64,000 bases of DNA. It comes from CAWHPS01 sp963831235. Lineage in GTDB: Bacteria; Fibrobacterota; OXYB2-FULL-49-7; JAEUSG01. The position numbers were made by a program, and so were the translations under genes. Of the stretch, positions 34,778 through 43,618 are shown piece by piece. Every line of letters begins with the position of its first letter. Position 1 is the first letter of the stretch. A model generated the notes under the pieces. It was not told the origin of the DNA and searched no databases. It saw only the letters and a program-made list of their open reading frames with translations. The stretch spans positions 1-64,000 of the forward strand of contig CAWHPS010000033.1 of the NCBI GenBank assembly GCA_963831235.1. Reading direction: 5' to 3'.

Positions 34778-34820
34778 CATAAGGTAACTGTACCCTCATA
34801 GTTACTATAAGATAACTTTT

Positions 34821-35474
34821 CTACGGCACAAGATACAGCCTGAGAGATCTCATCTCCGTGGTTTTCCGATCGCCTGACTGGGAGACGAATAACCTGTTGT
34901 CTCCTGTTGTAGGAACACCACTGTATTTTACATCAGCAGTACGGTTTCCGTTGATATAAAGGGTGAGTGTGTCCGCGACCCATTCCACAAGAAAGCGAAA
35001 GGGCGGGGATTCTGTATCGGTTAACTTTGCACCTGCCTGAAACAAACCATTCCCAGTGCGTATAATAAGTTTCAGGCTGTCAGTTTTTATATTGAAAAAG
35101 AGTCCCATGATTGATTGGTCCATAAGTTCCTGCGGACAGGGAGAAACCGCTGCTGCATACAAGGCAAACAAGGGAAGCACCTCAATTTCACTTTGTGAAA
35201 AGTTGAACAGATCAAATTCAATGCGCCCTTTTTCGATTTTTGATGTGACCGGATATTCAAGCCCATATTCGTGTCCGTCCTTGCATTTGGCCGCAACTCC
35301 CTGAGACAATCCGAAGATTGGGTCCTTTAATGTAAGCACGGCAACCGATGAATCTTTTGTTGACTGGGCCTTTAAAACCTCGGCCTTCTTTTTCTGTTGT
35401 TGTTGAAACATGTAAAGCAAGACAAGGAAGGCAATAGCAAATACCGGCATTATAAACGGGTTCTTTGAAAACAT
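34821..35474 (-). CDS. Membrane-anchored hypothetical protein
   Basis: A 217-aa protein with one N-terminal membrane segment (PFIMPVFAIAFLVLLYMF, residues 6-23) followed by a basic/Gln-rich stretch QQQQKKKAEV and a periplasmic beta-rich domain with about 170 residues (FRFLVEWVADTLTLYINGNR). The pattern recalls a concanavalin-like/LamG sandwich but this is weak. It lies 16 bases after the PAP2 gene on the same strand, so it is probably in that operon. No function assigned. Confidence 0.7.
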   Translation of the reverse strand: MFSKNPFIMPVFAIAFLVLLYMFQQQQKKKAEVLKAQSTKDSSVAVLTLKDPIFGLSQGVAAKCKDGHEYGLEYPVTSKIEKGRIEFDLFNFSQSEIEVLPLFALYAAAVSPCPQELMDQSIMGLFFNIKTDSLKLIIRTGNGLFQAGAKLTDTESPPFRFLVEWVADTLTLYINGNRTADVKYSGVPTTGDNRLFVSQSGDRKTTEMRSLRLYLVP

Positions 35475-35490
35475 GAACTCTCTCCTTATT

Positions 35491-36156
35491 TTAAAAAGCT
35501 CCTGAAACGGAAAAAATGGGAAGCCTCGGTTTATTTTTACGCATATCCATGTCTTTATCAGCTTTTTTCAATATTAGCAGCATTCCGTATGTTACACCAA
35601 AACCCAGCATCTCTCCGAAAAGAATGTCACCCGGGTAATGGGCTGCCCTATAAATACGCGCCCATCCATTAAGAATTACCAATGTATAGAAATATTTGTC
35701 CCAGTGCGGATAAACAGTGCTGAAAACAAGCGCGGCTGACATTGAAAGGGATGCAGACTGGGAAGGAAAGGAATATTTTTCAGAGGGTATTATACGTGTT
35801 ACAAAACCGTCTGAATAATCCCCCTGTGCTTCCGGGATAGCGAATTTCGGACGTTCACGTTTAACAACAGCCTTTAATGTCTGGTTAACTGTCATGACCG
35901 CAACATCAGTAAGAAGGCCGGCTTTTCCGAAATTGAGCGCATCACTTTTGTCTCTGAAATAACCATAACCCAACGAATATACATAAACAAGATTCGGGAT
36001 TACAGCTAGGTCTGAAAGAACAATCGAAGCTCCGTCAAAAAAACTGTTACGGCATCCATTTATTGCAAGAAAAGCCTTTTTGTCAACTGTAAATTCCCCA
36101 TTGACATTAAGTGACAAAAAGATTAAAAAGATTAAAATCGGATTTCTTGCGCTCAT
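35491..36156 (-). CDS. PAP2-family phosphatase-like membrane protein
   Basis: About 221 aa from ATG 36156, which overlaps the regulator stop as ATGA. It has a signal peptide-like start (NPILIFLIFLSLNVNG) and the PAP2 motifs: KAVVKRERPKF for the KX6RP motif, SFPSQSAS in place of PSGH, and ARIYRAAHYPGD for SRX5HX3D. The central motif lacks the usual His (PSQS), so phosphatase activity is uncertain. Family members dephosphorylate lipid phosphates such as undecaprenyl diphosphate. The upstream regulator gene runs into the same frame only because of a one-base shift. Confidence 0.8.
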   Translation of the reverse strand: MSARNPILIFLIFLSLNVNGEFTVDKKAFLAINGCRNSFFDGASIVLSDLAVIPNLVYVYSLGYGYFRDKSDALNFGKAGLLTDVAVMTVNQTLKAVVKRERPKFAIPEAQGDYSDGFVTRIIPSEKYSFPSQSASLSMSAALVFSTVYPHWDKYFYTLVILNGWARIYRAAHYPGDILFGEMLGFGVTYGMLLILKKADKDMDMRKNKPRLPIFSVSGAF

Positions 36157-37668
36157 TCTGTTGCGTCTGAAGATTCCATTGTAAGCCCGAATTCCTTTTT
36201 CCTTCGATAAACCGACTTCTCGCTTACCCCGGCCCGTAATGCCGCAGGCCTTTGTATCTCCGCCTGTAACAAGAAGCTGCATTTTAAAATAATATTTCTC
36301 GAATTCATCCTTCGCCTGCTCATAAGAAAGATTAGTGAAAGACATTGTGGAAAGCCCCTCTCCAGCCCCTTCCTGAAAAGCCTGCGGAAGATCACAAATC
36401 TCTATGAAGGGGCCGTCAGACAAAGCTGCACCGGATTCAACAACATTTTCCAGTTCGCGGACATTTCCTTTCCAGTCATGCGCCATGAAACGCCTTAATA
36501 CAAGTGGCGAAAAGCCTTCCAGCTTTTTCCCAAGTTTTTCACATGCCTTTTTAAGCAGGAAATCAGATAGCACAGGAATGTCTTCCTGTCTTTGGCGCAG
36601 CGGCGGGATTTTTATTCGCACAACATTGAGCCTGTAGAACAAGTCTTCACGAAATTTCTTTGCCTTTAATAGCTCTTCAAGGTCCCGATTGGTTGCTGAA
36701 ATAATCCTCGCATCTACAGTGCATTCCTTGTTGCTGCCGATACGCTTTACCTTGCCCTCCTGCAGCACCCGTAAAAGCTTCACCTGTGTTGAGAGTGTAG
36801 TTTCACCAATTTCATCTAGGAAAACTGTCCCGCCTTTTGCTTCCTCGAATAAGCCGGGTCTCGCCCTATCCGCTCCGGTAAATGCCCCTTTCTCGTGTCC
36901 AAAAAGTTCGCTTTCAAGTAGTGTCTCTGGAAGCGCACCGCAATTAAGCGGCATAAAGGGCCCTGTTTTCCTTAAGCTCAAATCATGAATCGCCTTCGCA
37001 ATCATCTCTTTGCCTGTGCCGCTTTCACCAGTGATAAGAACAATGGAATTTGTGGGCGCAATCTTTTTCATTATGCCGTAAATTCGCTGCATGGAGGGTG
37101 AATTTCCGATTAACCTTAAGCCAATGCCTTCGATCTTTTCCTTAAGTTTGATGTTTTCAATGGCAACGCTCTGGTATTTGCGACTATTGACAATGGCAGC
37201 AGCGCATATATCTGAAAGCCCCTGGAAAAGTCTTAAATCATCAAAATCAAATGAACGATCACCAGTACGGTTTATCACTTCAATAACGCCCATCATTTCA
37301 CTGCCATGATGCATTGGAACGCATAAAACACTTTTTGCGGGTTTGGCCCCATCACCGCTATCCTTCCAGCGTGGATCCTTTCCTGCATCTTCAATAAATA
37401 CCGCAACACCGGAACCAACCGCATGTGATACAGCCCCATCCTGCTTGCCAACCCTAAGTCCTGTTTCGTGGCCCAGGATATCACCCTGGGCCATCTCCAT
37501 TGCCAGTTCACCGGACTTGGGGTCAATAAGATAAATAGAGCCTCTTTCAGACTCCATGACATTGGATATGATCTCCATCATCTTCTTCAATAAATCAGGA
37601 AGCTCAAGTGAAGCATGAAGAATCGACCCTGCCTCAAGAAGACTTTCAAGCTGTTTTTTTTGATCCAC
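36153..37668 (-). pseudogene. GAF-domain sigma54-dependent regulator, C-terminal HTH shifted by one base
   Basis: An N-terminal GAF sensor domain (SERGSIYLIDPKSGELAMEM, VSHAVGSGVAVFIEDAG) precedes an AAA+ domain with GESGTGKE, sigma54 motif GAFTGAD, and HDWKGNVRELENVVESG. Near 36247 the frame shifts: the Fis-type HTH AALRAGVSEKSVYRRKKEFG and its stop at 36153 lie in the next frame. Skipping one T restores GGDTKA-AALRAGVSEKS. This is either a sequencing error or a mutation that would cost DNA binding. The PAP2 gene follows with ATGA overlap. AATGTCC-gcaaat-GGACATT lies upstream. Confidence 0.85.
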
Positions 37669-37694
37669 CTGTTTTTCTCCAATAGAAATACACT

Positions 37695-37714
37695 AATGTC
37701 CGCAAATGGACATT
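37695..37714. promoter_or_regulatory. Inverted repeat between divergent genes
   Basis: AATGTCC (37695-37701) and GGACATT (37708-37714) are separated by 6 bases in the short gap between the sigma54 regulator and the DUF362 gene. A related CAGTCCGCAATGG follows about 25 bases on. A possible regulator-binding site; no GG-N10-GC promoter was found here. Confidence 0.4.
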
Positions 37715-37828
37715 TTTGTCTGTAACCAAATTTAAAAACAGTCCGCAATGGTTGTCAATGTTTTTTATGCGGTCATAAGATGGATTATTATTATTTTATC
37801 CTTATCAATTAATTTCAATTCCAAGGGT

Positions 37829-40139
37829 ATGTATATGCTTCCTTTTAATCCAAAATTAAAAAAGTTCCTTTTTGTTCTTTTCATAATAATTCTTGTAACA
37901 GCTGATATTGTTGTTTCCAGAATCAAAGGGGCGAATGACCTGCCAGTTGTTGACGCTCTGGTTTATGAGTCAGGTTCGGATGATATCGACGGCTATACCG
38001 GAGCCTCCATTAAAACGCATGTATCCATTGTGAAGTCCGATTATCCCGGATTATCATTTTCAAAGTCCGTTGCAGAGGATTTAAACAAAGACGAACTCCG
38101 TGAAATGGTTTTTAAGGCAATATCACTTGACCGTCACTACGGAACAACGACGCCTGAACTGAAATTTGCAATCGACAGCATAGCGAATATCAAATCCGGA
38201 GTTTGGGTTTCCATTATGCCAAATTTAAATTCATACCCCGGCGTACGCTTCATGCCAGGAGATGAAACTGACCCCAGGATCATAAGTGCGGTAATCGATT
38301 ATATTGCAGACAGCACACTTGCAAAACGCATAAGCCTGCTTGCAGGCGGAAGTTACGGCAATTATTCCGGCGAGAAGGACATTTTTACCACAATGGTGTT
38401 TGGAACAACCCGCTGGAATAACCAATACCCTGAACTGCCGGCAAGCTTCACCCTTCAGAGCATTCTTGATTCGGCCCAGACGAGACATCCTGATAAGATC
38501 ATAGAAGGTATAAACACAAACTACAATGAAATCCTGACAGGAGGCGTGCCATATAATGAACTCGACAGCGCATCCCGCGCCGGGCTTTTACCCGAATATT
38601 ATCCGGTGCCTTCGGGGAAAAATGGATTAAAGGGCTTTTCAACATCCAACTTTATAACGGACAGACGGAAAATATAATCCCACGGACGCTGTTAAGAATT
38701 CGGATTTCCTGATAAATGTGCCTGTAATGAAAATCACCAACCTGGCCGGCGGGCTACAAGTTAACTGCGTTTTTAAAAATTATGTGGGTTCGGTATCTCG
38801 CGCAGTGTATTCCAATCTTGACCCATATCCACAAGACCGCTCATCCTCCCTGGGTGCCCTTGACCACAGTATATTCACACTTCTGAACCTTTTCAGCTAC
38901 CACCCATCAGATTACTGTATAGTTGATGCAACATCTTCGCTTGAGGGCCCTGGCTCCCACCCTTGGTCAGGCCGTACAGCCTGGTTAAAGCGCAATTTTG
39001 TAATGGCAGGAAGCGATCCTGTGGCAGTAGAAGCATCTGCCGCACTTACAATGCGCCTCAACCCGAATGACATTGACCTGATACGCTTTGCTTATGCAAA
39101 AGGTTTCGGCTCTATGGATAAGCGCCGTGTAAAGTTTTACGGCTCACCCATGTCAAGCGTTGAAACAGATATAATTCCTGACCTCGGAGAAAACAGCATA
39201 TACAGATTTCCAGATTTCAACACAGTCCATTACATGGGAAGGGGATGCAGGCGCTGGCTCTTAAACGGCCCTTATAGCGGAACTGATCTTTCACAGGAAT
39301 ATATTGACGAAGCATCAGCCGACCCGAGGCCCGGCGACCTTTCCGCTGGATTACCCTGGGTACCATATTATTCATCTCAGGATTCAATTGACCTGACTCA
39401 AGCCCTTTCAAACACTGTAACAAACAGTATCACATACGCCTTTTCACAAATATATTCAGACAGCGCAAAGACCGGAAAATTGTATGTAGGCGGTGTTCGT
39501 GATATCCGCGTTTATGTGAATGGTCAAAAACTTATAGACACTTCATTTTCAGAATACAGCAATGTCAATGTAATCAAAGATGTTTCCCTTAATGCCGGTG
39601 ACAATCGTATCCTTGTTAAAATCCGCAGGTCAGGTTCGATTTACAAATTCAGTCTCGCAATGGTAAACAGCGGTCTTGAGTCCTCACGCACCACCTTTAA
39701 GCCCTATATAAACGGCGGGCGTGCGGTTGGAAATGATGTAACATTAACAAATGAGATGAAGCGTGCGTTATTCGGAGGTCGCACCCTTTTCGGTACATTC
39801 TATCACCTTGGACAAAGCGATGCAATCAGCGTGGAAAACGGATCAACGATTGTAAGTGAGGGCCTTTTTCTTTCCGGCAACTATCCCAACCCCTTCATTT
39901 CCACAACAAGCATAAAATTTTCACAACCTTTGAATGCTGCATTCGTCGAACTCGACATTTTTAATACGCGCGGCGAAAAAGTCAAAGAAATCTTCAAAGG
40001 CATTGCTCGAAAAGGTGTCAATGCATTTACCTGGAACGGCTTTGAAGCAAGCGGAAAGCAGGCTGCAAGCGGGGTCTATTACTGTAGGCTGAAGACGGCT
40101 TCCAAAACCCTGGTTCGGCGCATTACCTACCTGCATTAA
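37829..40139 (+). pseudogene. DUF362-like exported protein with T9SS-type C-terminus, one frameshift
   Basis: The first part (to 38677) starts with a membrane/signal segment KKFLFVLFIIILVTADIVVS and has DUF362-like sequence. A one-base shift near 38661-38670 joins FITDR to GKYNPTDAVKNSDF and LINVPVMKITNLAGG, the canonical DUF362 segment, in the second frame, which runs on to 40139. The C-terminus has a FlgD-like/T9SS sorting domain (LSGNYPNPFISTTSIKF, ASGVYYCRLKTASK). No ferredoxin-type Cys cluster is present. DUF362 function is unknown; with this tail it is probably exported. The frameshift may be an assembly error. Confidence 0.75.
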
Positions 40140-40142
40140 TCC

Positions 40143-41060
40143 ATGGAACAGCTTTCTCGTTTTCATGCATGGATTCGCGTGATTTTCGAACATACCATTA
40201 CCCGCAAAGTAATCCTTACAATGTTCGATCTTTTTGTGCAACTGTGGCCGTTTTTATTGGCAGGCTTAATCCTTGTTTCTTTTCTTAATCTTTTCCTGTT
40301 GAAAAAAAGATTATCTCTTTGGCTTGGTAATAGAAAATGGCCCGCAATAATCATCTCAGCAGTATTGGGCGCAGTGTCTCCAATAAGCACCTACACCCTT
40401 ATACCACTCATAGGCAGTTTATTAAAGAATAGAACAGTTCCGCCTGCACCGCTTATTACATTTCTCATCTCATCCCCACTTATAAACCCGCTGCTATTTT
40501 TCATGACGCTTGGAGCATTCGGGATGGAGATGGCGATCTTAAGATTTGTTGCCGCTCTTATACTTGGAATTGGAGGAGGGCTGGTTGCCTTGAAAATAAT
40601 GGATCAAGAAATCAGACCTCAACCGTCAGATGAAAATCAAAGCCTGACATCATCCCTGACCTTCAAGGCCTTTATCAAAGAATTGGCAAAGCAGTCTCGT
40701 TTCATTCTCAGGATATTCTTTTTCTCACTTTTTATTGCGGCCCTTACAGCATCAATTATTCCATCCGGACTTGTCCTGAAAGTTCTCGGCAACAATTCCT
40801 CCACATCCGTTATAATAGCGGTATTGGCAGGTATCCCGCTTTATGCCTGCGGAGGGGGAGCAATTCCAGTGCTTGAGGTGCTTTACAATCTAGGTATGAG
40901 CAAAGGTGCGATACTCGCCTTCTTTATTTCCGGTCCAGCCACAAAATTCTCCACTCTGGCGGCCCTTTTCTCCTGCATGGAAAAAAAGATCATTGTACTT
41001 TACCTGACAGTGACCATTCTTGGCGCATTTCTATTCGGAGTTGCTTATAATAGATTCTAA
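40143..41060 (+). CDS. Permease, DUF318/UPF0718 (ArsP-like) family
   Basis: A 305-aa integral membrane protein with about eight hydrophobic segments. The two family repeats are recognisable: VLGAVSPISTYTLIPLIGSL and LAGIPLYACGGGAIPVLEVL, the second with the typical C-GG--P pattern and the first with Ser/Thr in place of the usual Cys pair. ISSPLINPLLFF and ISGPATKFSTLAAL match as well. Relatives export organoarsenicals or other small solutes; the substrate here is unknown. The ATG lies 3 bases after the DUF362 stop, so the two genes are cotranscribed. Confidence 0.85.
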   Translation: MEQLSRFHAWIRVIFEHTITRKVILTMFDLFVQLWPFLLAGLILVSFLNLFLLKKRLSLWLGNRKWPAIIISAVLGAVSPISTYTLIPLIGSLLKNRTVPPAPLITFLISSPLINPLLFFMTLGAFGMEMAILRFVAALILGIGGGLVALKIMDQEIRPQPSDENQSLTSSLTFKAFIKELAKQSRFILRIFFFSLFIAALTASIIPSGLVLKVLGNNSSTSVIIAVLAGIPLYACGGGAIPVLEVLYNLGMSKGAILAFFISGPATKFSTLAALFSCMEKKIIVLYLTVTILGAFLFGVAYNRF

Positions 41061-41087
41061 CAGCTTTGGCTATACTGACACAGGGTC

Positions 41088-41740
41088 TCATTTCAGAAAC
41101 GCCTTAAAGACCTTTTGTAATTGGCGATTCATCACATTTTCATCAAGCGGGTTGTCGTCGATTGAACTTTTGTCATAATAGATTACCCGTCCCTCTTCAC
41201 GATCAACAATTGCAACTGACAGCGATATATTTGAACTTACAGGCATTGGAATGACCATACCAAGTGTGATAATCCCTATGCACACAGCTTTGAATGTTTC
41301 CATGGCAGAAGCCCCGTCCGGTCTTGAAAAACCTGTTGCTTCAATTACAATGCAATACTTGATCCTTTTCCCGGAAAAGACGGTCCGTTAAGCGCCTCTC
41401 CGGCCCGCACTGATGATATGTCCCGACTACTCTTGAGCTTTAGGAAAAGCCTTGAAATGTCGTTGTAATATTCCCCATAAGGCTGTGTTGAATCAACTGC
41501 TATTACATATTTAGGAGTAAAAAGATTTGGAACTGCCTTAAAAATATATGCTAAAGATTTTTTGTTACCCTCAATGTCTGGCACGGATTTTCCCGCTTTG
41601 AGCTTCTCAATATATACAAGAGGTGTTGTAAAACCCATCTGATGAATACCTATTTTAAAATCTTTAAGATCAGCAACATATTTTGTTGATGAACATCCTG
41701 TAATCATCATAAACAACATGAGCATTGCTGATAATTTCAT
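41088..41740 (-). pseudogene. Lipoprotein of unknown function, one frameshift
   Basis: From ATG 41740 a lipoprotein signal MKLSAMLMLFMMITGC is followed by SSTKYVADLKDFKIGIHQMG and a globular region with PKYVIAVDSTQPYGEYYND. The frame stops at 41345, but the next frame continues coding-like sequence IKYCIVIEATGFSRPDGASA and TFKAVCIGIITLGMVIP to a stop at 41088, so one base was gained or lost near 41361-41373. The rebuilt protein is about 217 aa with no recognised domain. A nested fold-back lies just upstream. Confidence 0.65.
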
Positions 41741-41753
41741 AATGACCTTTGGT

Positions 41754-41899
41754 AACTGTTCAGGTGTCTTGCCGGTCCCCGCGAGCGATGCACCGAGCTT
41801 GTCGAGGTGTGCCAGCCGGGTGCCTCGATACATCCGCCTGCGGCGGACACTCGGCAACCGGCTGGTGTATCGAGGGGCCGGGAAGATGCCTGAACAGTT
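41754..41899. repeat. Nested fold-back element, about 146 bp
   Basis: Outer arms (AACTGTTCAGG on the left, CCTGAACAGTT on the right, each extending to about 27 bases with a few mismatches) enclose second-level arms CCAGCCGGGTGCC / GGCAACCGGCTGG and a core hairpin TCCGCC-TGC-GGCGGA. The core matches, in inverse orientation, the element at 34723-34777. It has no coding capacity and looks like a REP/MITE-type element. Confidence 0.75.
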
Positions 41900-41914
41900 A
41901 TGACCTCTGTTGCA

Positions 41915-42982
41915 TTAATCTAAAAGTGCGATACTTTTGCACCATATTTTGTTTCCTGCAAAGACCTTTAAAATATAGATACCTTTTGGAAAATAAACCG
42001 CATTCCAGGCAAAAAATCTGCTGTTTGCAGAATTAAGCCTAGTAATGCACCTGCCTGAGGCATTATAAATAAACGCTTTCACAGGAGTATAACTTGATGC
42101 TCCAACCTGAACAGGAAGAGTGAAATTCACTGTTGAAGTGAAAGGATTGGGAGACACTCTGATTTCATCATTTCTTTCCATCCCTGTCAGATGCTTTTCC
42201 AAATCAACAGGTTCATCGAACAAAAGGACCGCGAAATTATTAGGATCGTGAAGGTGTACCGTATCAACGCCTGTATAGGGATAATTGCCGTTATGGGAAA
42301 AGCTGGACCAATCTGATAAATTGTCTTCGAACGTATTTACATCATGACGGGACAGATTGAAGCGCCACTCGCTGCCAGAAACAGGCGGGACAGCCGGTGA
42401 CCAGCCGGACGGCGCAGCAAATATGGTTGACTGCCAACCCGCCACCTGTGAGAATGGCACCTTCATTTCAATAACCCATGAGGTGTCAATATTGGAAGTA
42501 TCATTTTTTGAACCATTGATTGCCACCTTTGTAATTACATCAGGTATTTTCCAATCAGTATCAGCCCAATCATTCCTGCCATTTGGTTTAGCTTTACGCA
42601 CCCTGCTTCGGAAAATAAGATTCAGATTACACTCCATTATATAAAAGTAAAGTGGGTTCGAGGGATCTGTTCCCAAATGCAGTTCGAACATGTCATCACC
42701 ATTAATGTTATCTCCTGATTCACAAAGCGAAATTATCCCGGTATCAGACATAACAACCCCTATATAAAGATTGGAATCATCCCATAAAAGCCTTGCCTTT
42801 GATTGCTGGTTACAATGGTCACCCCATGGAAACTTGAAATCATGGAGAATCTTTGCATCTTCCCAAGCCCCTTCATCAAGAACACCGTCAATATTTATCC
42901 CACCCTGGGTATACACAACCCTGGCCGTATCCAGGGCCGAAGAGATGGAAATAGTGATAAGTAATAAAATTAAGGCTTTCAT
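41915..42982 (-). CDS. Exported CBM9-like domain protein with T9SS sorting tail
   Basis: From ATG 42982 the 355-aa product has a signal peptide (MKALILLLITISISSALD), then a CBM9-like sugar-binding fold (INIDGVLDEGAWEDAKILHD, ARLLWDDSNLYIGVVMSDT, DDMFELHLGTDPSNP, WVIEMKVPFS, WRFNLSRHDVN). The last 80 residues are a T9SS type A domain (VSPNPFTSTVNFTLPV, GIYILKVFAGNKIWCKSIAL). No catalytic domain is present, so it probably binds a polysaccharide at the cell surface. An upstream ATG at 43060 would precede the signal with unlikely residues. Confidence 0.85.
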   Translation of the reverse strand: MKALILLLITISISSALDTARVVYTQGGINIDGVLDEGAWEDAKILHDFKFPWGDHCNQQSKARLLWDDSNLYIGVVMSDTGIISLCESGDNINGDDMFELHLGTDPSNPLYFYIMECNLNLIFRSRVRKAKPNGRNDWADTDWKIPDVITKVAINGSKNDTSNIDTSWVIEMKVPFSQVAGWQSTIFAAPSGWSPAVPPVSGSEWRFNLSRHDVNTFEDNLSDWSSFSHNGNYPYTGVDTVHLHDPNNFAVLLFDEPVDLEKHLTGMERNDEIRVSPNPFTSTVNFTLPVQVGASSYTPVKAFIYNASGRCITRLNSANSRFFAWNAVYFPKGIYILKVFAGNKIWCKSIALLD

Positions 42983-43020
42983 TTGGTTTCCCTTGACCTC
43001 AGGGTAAAATGACGTTAAAT

Positions 43021-43045
43021 AAAAAGGCCGCCTTGAGAAGCGGCC
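43021..43045 (-). terminator. Rho-independent terminator
   Basis: On the minus strand GGCCGC-TTCTCAAG-GCGGCC is followed by TTTTTATTT, 40 bases after the coiled-coil gene stop. A good intrinsic terminator separating that gene from the CBM9 gene. Confidence 0.8.
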
Positions 43046-43084
43046 AAGACTTGACTGCATAAAAAGGCCGCAAAGCGCGCCTGT

Positions 43085-43429
43085 TTATTTGTCAGCAAAC
43101 AACTGTTTGAATCCGTCAAATTTCTTGCGCACAGCCTCAACATCGCGCGCGTTCTTCTGTATGTCAGCATCCATCTTCTTGAACTGGGCATTAATGGTAT
43201 CAATGATTTTATCAAAACCAGCCTTGACATCTTTCTGCATTTTCCCTACTTTTTCTTCCAATTGGCCGATTTGTTCTTCCATATACTGCTTAACCTTGTC
43301 AACCTCACCGCTTCCTGAGTGTTCGGAAAGGCGCTGGAGTTTGTCGCCGAATTCCATGAATTTGGTATCAAACCTGCGGATTTCCTCTCCAATGAGAATG
43401 TTCTTCAGTTCATCAATTTTGTCAGCCAT
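43085..43429 (-). CDS. Small coiled-coil protein
   Basis: A 114-aa, highly charged, almost wholly helical protein (KVKQYMEEQIGQLEEKVGKM and ADIQKNARDVEAVRKKFDGF show heptad patterns). No signal peptide. The AAAGGAAG Shine-Dalgarno supports ATG 43429, and an intrinsic terminator follows, so it is a monocistronic gene. Function unknown; such proteins are often structural or chaperone-like. Confidence 0.75.
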   Translation of the reverse strand: MADKIDELKNILIGEEIRRFDTKFMEFGDKLQRLSEHSGSGEVDKVKQYMEEQIGQLEEKVGKMQKDVKAGFDKIIDTINAQFKKMDADIQKNARDVEAVRKKFDGFKQLFADK

Positions 43430-43618
43430 ATAAACTTCCTTTGTTAAGATTAGGGTTTATTATAAGGTAAAGTAAAAATATATAATAACCGTTAATAATA
43501 CAATAATTTAGAATAACTATCCGAAATCCATGTTTTCCCAAACAATGAGTTATCTATTTGATTCATCTACCATCCACCCTTGTTTACGGCAAACTCATTT
43601 GATTAATTTTAGATTATA

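Noticed and set aside
34673..34820. PyrR-dependent attenuator before pyrR
   Set aside because: The hairpin there is the REP-like element shared with 41754; no anti-terminator or PyrR binding loop could be recognised.
35491..37668. Single 725-aa regulator-phosphatase fusion
   Set aside because: The fusion frame arises only from a one-base shift; the regulator HTH and stop lie in the other frame and PAP2 has its own ATG overlapping that stop.
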